64,000 nt of DNA from positions 992,001 through 1,056,000 of the forward strand of contig NZ_CP013200.1 of assembly GCF_001445575.1 (NCBI RefSeq), read 5' to 3'. The DNA is from Arthrobacter alpinus (GTDB lineage Bacteria > Actinomycetota > Actinomycetes > Actinomycetales > Micrococcaceae). Made by a program: the position numbers and the translations under genes. Position 1 is the first letter of the stretch. Each line of letters opens with the position of its first letter. Below, piece after piece: positions 61,393 through 64,000 of the stretch. Below the pieces are notes generated by a model, which saw only the letters and a list, made by a program, of their open reading frames with translations, ran no database searches and was not told the origin of the DNA.

Positions 61393-63312
61393 GTGGCAGA
61401 GAAGAACATCGGCGTTGTTGAAGACGCCGCGGACACACCGGACAGCGATGAGCAGTTGATCCGGCAGCTTCGCGACGGCAATACGCAGGCATACGCTGGC
61501 CTCTACGAGCGCCATGTTGCAGCCGCCCGGGCTACCGCAAACAGGCACGCAAGCAATTCCAGCGACGTGGCCGATCTGGTGGCCGAGGCATTTGCAAACG
61601 TCCTTGACGCGATCCAGTCCGGCAATGGCCCCACTGTGTTCTTCCGCGCGTACCTCCTGACCACCCTGCGCCGGCTGGCAAGCGTCAAGCGCGCTGCCGA
61701 CGGAAAGCAGGTAGCCGTTGACGATCTTGAAACGGCCATTGCGGCTGAACCCGGCAGTGACCCGGCCGTGGCAGCCTTTGAAAAGGACGTCGTGAGCCGT
61801 TCCTTTAAGGACTTGCCTGAACGCTGGCAGGCCGTGCTCTGGTACACCGAGGTGGACGGACTGGCCCCAGCGGAGATTTCCCCAATGCTTGGCATCACAC
61901 CCAATGCTGTAGCTGCCTTGGCGGTGCGGGCGCGGGAAGGACTTAAACAGGCATATCTGCAGAACCATGTTTCAGCGGCCCCTGGCAGTTGCGCCGATTA
62001 CGCGAACAACTTGGGCGCATATGCCCGCGGAGGGTTGACCCCGCGTCGCAAGGCGAAGCTTGAACTGCATCTGCAAGGCTGCCTTCGCTGTAGCGAAATG
62101 TTGCTGCACGTTGAAGACGTGGGCGTCGGCATGCGCACCATCATCTTCCCGGCGGTGGTAGGTATGGTATTTGTTGGATCGAAGACTTCAGTGGGTGCTG
62201 CGCTGGGGGCTGTCCCGCTGCTTGCCGAAAGTGCCCCTGCAGGGGGATTGGGTGGAGGTGGACTTGGAGGTGCCGGGGCCACGACTCTTGGGTCCGCTGG
62301 CCTGTCCACAGTGGTGGCGGCGTCTGTTGTGGGCATTGCGCTGGTGGGAGCGGTCGTGGCGTCTGCCGTTGGGCTGCCCAATTTTCAGATGCGCGGCGCT
62401 GCCGTCGAGTCGCACCAGATAGCCAGCGCCTTTACCGCTCCTGCGGCTCAAACGCAGCGTCCGCCGGCCGGGACTGCTTCACCGCATGCCGGCCAGCCTG
62501 TAGCCGCCGCAACGCCCGTAGCTCCGAATGATCATGCGGAGTTGTTTATATCCACGGTTCCGCCGGACCCGGACCGCCCCTTGGTTGCGCCCGATGGGCT
62601 GAGGTGGGTCCTGCTGCCAATGGAGCCAACTCCTGTGCAGTCAACACAGTGGGCAACGGCTGCCCCGTCTGTGACCGAACACCCTGCCCCGGAGCCCACG
62701 GCAACCGTGACACTGCCAACGCCAACCCCGATGCCGGCTCCAACACCCAGCGCCACAGCATTGCCTTCCAACCAGCCGTCGAATGTTCCAACGCCGACGC
62801 CGGTCCCAACTCAGGAACCGACGCCGGCACCAACTCAGGAACCGACGCCGGTCCCGACGCCGGCACCAACTCAGGAACCGACGCCAACGCCACCAACGTC
62901 AGCCCCGGCCCCAACAACAACGACCGAACCGACCGCCACTGCTACGCCTGACGCCGGTGCGAATTTCTCGATCAGGGGGAGCCTGCTGTCCCAGACGGCC
63001 ATGGAAACGTTGCTTCAGTTGGAGATCTCCAGCTCGGGAGCGGGTCTGGCCGGCCCACAGGTATCGTTCAGTGTTCCGTATCTCTGGAGGGGAATCCCCA
63101 TCGAGGTGACCCCGCCCGCAGGATGGAGCTGCGCTGACACATCAACGACTCTCAGTGCCGGCGCCAACTGTACGGCGGCCCACTGGGCTGGGACGGTGGG
63201 TACGTTCATGGTCAGTGTGCCCACTCCCGGCATCCTGCCAGGCTATCCAATGAAAATCAGTGTTTCGGCCAGCGGCGCGGAGAGCTTCAACGGCTGGATC
63301 TGGTTCAAATAA
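61393..63312 (+). CDS. ECF sigma factor fused to a zinc-finger anti-sigma and outer domain
   Basis: 639 residues. Sigma region 2 (about 20-101: QLIRQLRDGNTQAYAGLYERH, DVADLVAEAFANVLDAI) and region 4 (about 135-187: LPERWQAVLWYTEVDGLAPAEISPMLG) lead. A zf-HC2 anti-sigma motif follows: C200, H226-x3-C230-x2-C233. Hydrophobic segments are at about 248-278 and 305-328; the second is the clearer membrane helix. Then a Pro/Thr stalk (about 415-525) with TPVPTQEPTPAP repeats and a C-terminal beta-rich domain with two Cys (GWSCADTS, GANCTAAHW). One chain thus holds regulator, inhibitor and sensor. It follows the adhesin and shares its promoter motif. GTG start. Confidence 0.88.
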   Translation: MAEKNIGVVEDAADTPDSDEQLIRQLRDGNTQAYAGLYERHVAAARATANRHASNSSDVADLVAEAFANVLDAIQSGNGPTVFFRAYLLTTLRRLASVKRAADGKQVAVDDLETAIAAEPGSDPAVAAFEKDVVSRSFKDLPERWQAVLWYTEVDGLAPAEISPMLGITPNAVAALAVRAREGLKQAYLQNHVSAAPGSCADYANNLGAYARGGLTPRRKAKLELHLQGCLRCSEMLLHVEDVGVGMRTIIFPAVVGMVFVGSKTSVGAALGAVPLLAESAPAGGLGGGGLGGAGATTLGSAGLSTVVAASVVGIALVGAVVASAVGLPNFQMRGAAVESHQIASAFTAPAAQTQRPPAGTASPHAGQPVAAATPVAPNDHAELFISTVPPDPDRPLVAPDGLRWVLLPMEPTPVQSTQWATAAPSVTEHPAPEPTATVTLPTPTPMPAPTPSATALPSNQPSNVPTPTPVPTQEPTPAPTQEPTPVPTPAPTQEPTPTPPTSAPAPTTTTEPTATATPDAGANFSIRGSLLSQTAMETLLQLEISSSGAGLAGPQVSFSVPYLWRGIPIEVTPPAGWSCADTSTTLSAGANCTAAHWAGTVGTFMVSVPTPGILPGYPMKISVSASGAESFNGWIWFK

Positions 63313-63444
63313 GACGCTTGAGTGACGCGCCAAGACGGACATTAAGTCTCATAATCCGAGATAAAGTATTGGAAATTGCAGATTTCTGATAGTGCTTCGC
63401 TAATGTGGTGACGTTGCAAAATACCCGACGATTAAGCGGTCATC

Positions 63445-64000
63445 ATGAAGTTATTCCGAACCAAATCAATTGAACACTCCCTGGCTGATGCTGAAGAGCC
63501 CGGCCACGGCCTCAAACGCACGCTCAGCACCTGGGATCTGATGATCATGGGCATCGCGGTCGCCGTTGGTGCAGGCATCTTCTCGGTGGGAGCCAATGCC
63601 GCCGCAAACCACGCCGGCCCGGCGGTCTCCATCTCCTTCATTCTGGCGGCAATCACCTGCGCGCTGGCCATTATGTGTTACGCCGAATTTGCCACAGCAA
63701 TCCCCGTGGCAGGCAGCGCCTACGTTTTCACCTATGCCACGGTTGGCGAACTCCTAGCCTGGATTATCGGCTGGAACCTGGTCCTGGAATTGCTCATGGC
63801 AGCGTCGGTGATCGCCAAGTACTGGGGTATCTACCTCAGCAACTTCTTCGAGGCCGTCAATCTCGATGTCCCCTCCAATGTGGCCATCGGTCCGCTCACC
63901 GTGTACTGGGGCCCACTGGTTGTAGTTTCCGTCTTCACGTTCATCCTGGTTATGGGAACCAAGCTGGCAGCGCGGATCAACAACGTCTTCACGCTGATCA
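63445..64000 (+). CDS. APC-family amino-acid permease, N-terminal part
   Basis: 185 codons to the window edge, incomplete. KRTLSTWDLMIMGIAVAVGAGIFSVGA is the first helix region with the APC motif GAGIF; AGPAVSISFILAAITCALAIMCYAEFATAIPVAGSAY and GWNLVLELLMAASVIAKYWG follow. This is the cationic/branched amino-acid permease type (YfnA/CAT-like). The ATG at 63445 lacks a clear ribosome site. The 132-bp AT-rich gap before it holds the promoter. It reads the same way as the sigma gene but is probably a separate unit. Confidence 0.88.
   Translation, partial: MKLFRTKSIEHSLADAEEPGHGLKRTLSTWDLMIMGIAVAVGAGIFSVGANAAANHAGPAVSISFILAAITCALAIMCYAEFATAIPVAGSAYVFTYATVGELLAWIIGWNLVLELLMAASVIAKYWGIYLSNFFEAVNLDVPSNVAIGPLTVYWGPLVVVSVFTFILVMGTKLAARINNVFTLI

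Noticed and set aside
1..64000. tRNA, rRNA, CRISPR, prophage or insertion sequences
   Set aside because: I looked for cloverleaf 3' ends, regular spaced repeats, integrase or transposase motifs and found none that hold up.

Overview
The window is a chromosomal segment of a high-GC Gram-positive actinobacterium. The gene content and protein style point to Arthrobacter or a close relative in the Micrococcaceae: menaquinone genes including a MenJ-type reductase, a ferredoxin-type sulfite reductase, an APS-type CysH, an AbiEi/DUF559-like nuclease gene, LAxTG sortase signals and many apparently leaderless genes. No rRNA, tRNA, CRISPR array, prophage or complete insertion sequence was seen. Both ends cut genes: a PAP2-type membrane phosphatase on the left and an APC amino-acid permease on the right.

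Layout. 0-13 kb is a menaquinone region (menC, menD, isochorismate synthase, menG, menJ, a polyprenyl diphosphate synthase), interrupted by ald with its divergent Lrp-type regulator and by a polar amino-acid ABC transporter. 12.9-15.7 kb is a small accessory patch: a nuclease-like gene bracketed by three 63-bp palindromes, an unknown protein and a SUKH-type protein. 15.7-20.3 kb holds a TRIC-family channel, a NatAB-like ABC exporter and a DHA2-type MFS pump. 20.4-26.3 kb is assimilatory sulfate reduction (chelatase, sir, cysH, cysD, and cysN with a frameshift). 26.6-29.3 kb encodes two secreted surface proteins, one with four chaplin-like repeats and a LAYTG sorting signal.

29.5-38 kb contains VOC proteins, an SDR/TetR pair, an NAD-salvage operon (pnuC-nadR-nrtR) behind a perfect 29-bp palindrome, an esterase, a RelA/SpoT-domain protein and a frameshifted AraC regulator. 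38.1-44.3 kb is a sulfonate-type ABC transporter, siroheme synthase and a ferredoxin-NADP reductase. Together with the 20-26 kb block it forms a sulfur-supply system: organosulfur uptake, siroheme synthesis, APS reduction, sulfite reduction and electron delivery. 44.4-51.3 kb has an MFS/GntR pair and a PucR-controlled putrescine/GABA module. 51.4-59 kb has two tandem paralogous membrane proteins, a universal stress protein, a flavin disulfide reductase, RarD and a second ferredoxin reductase.

The most unusual part is 59.1-63.3 kb. A secreted von Willebrand A adhesin with a LAVTG sorting signal is followed by a single polypeptide that joins an ECF sigma factor, a zinc-finger anti-sigma domain, hydrophobic segment(s), a long Pro/Thr stalk and a C-terminal outer domain. 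Both genes are preceded by the same two-part sequence (a 15-nt identical block, then 11 nt, then GCACTC), which looks like an autoregulated sigma promoter. Four genes show apparent single-base frameshifts, three of them in or near G/C runs, so real mutation and sequence error both need checking.
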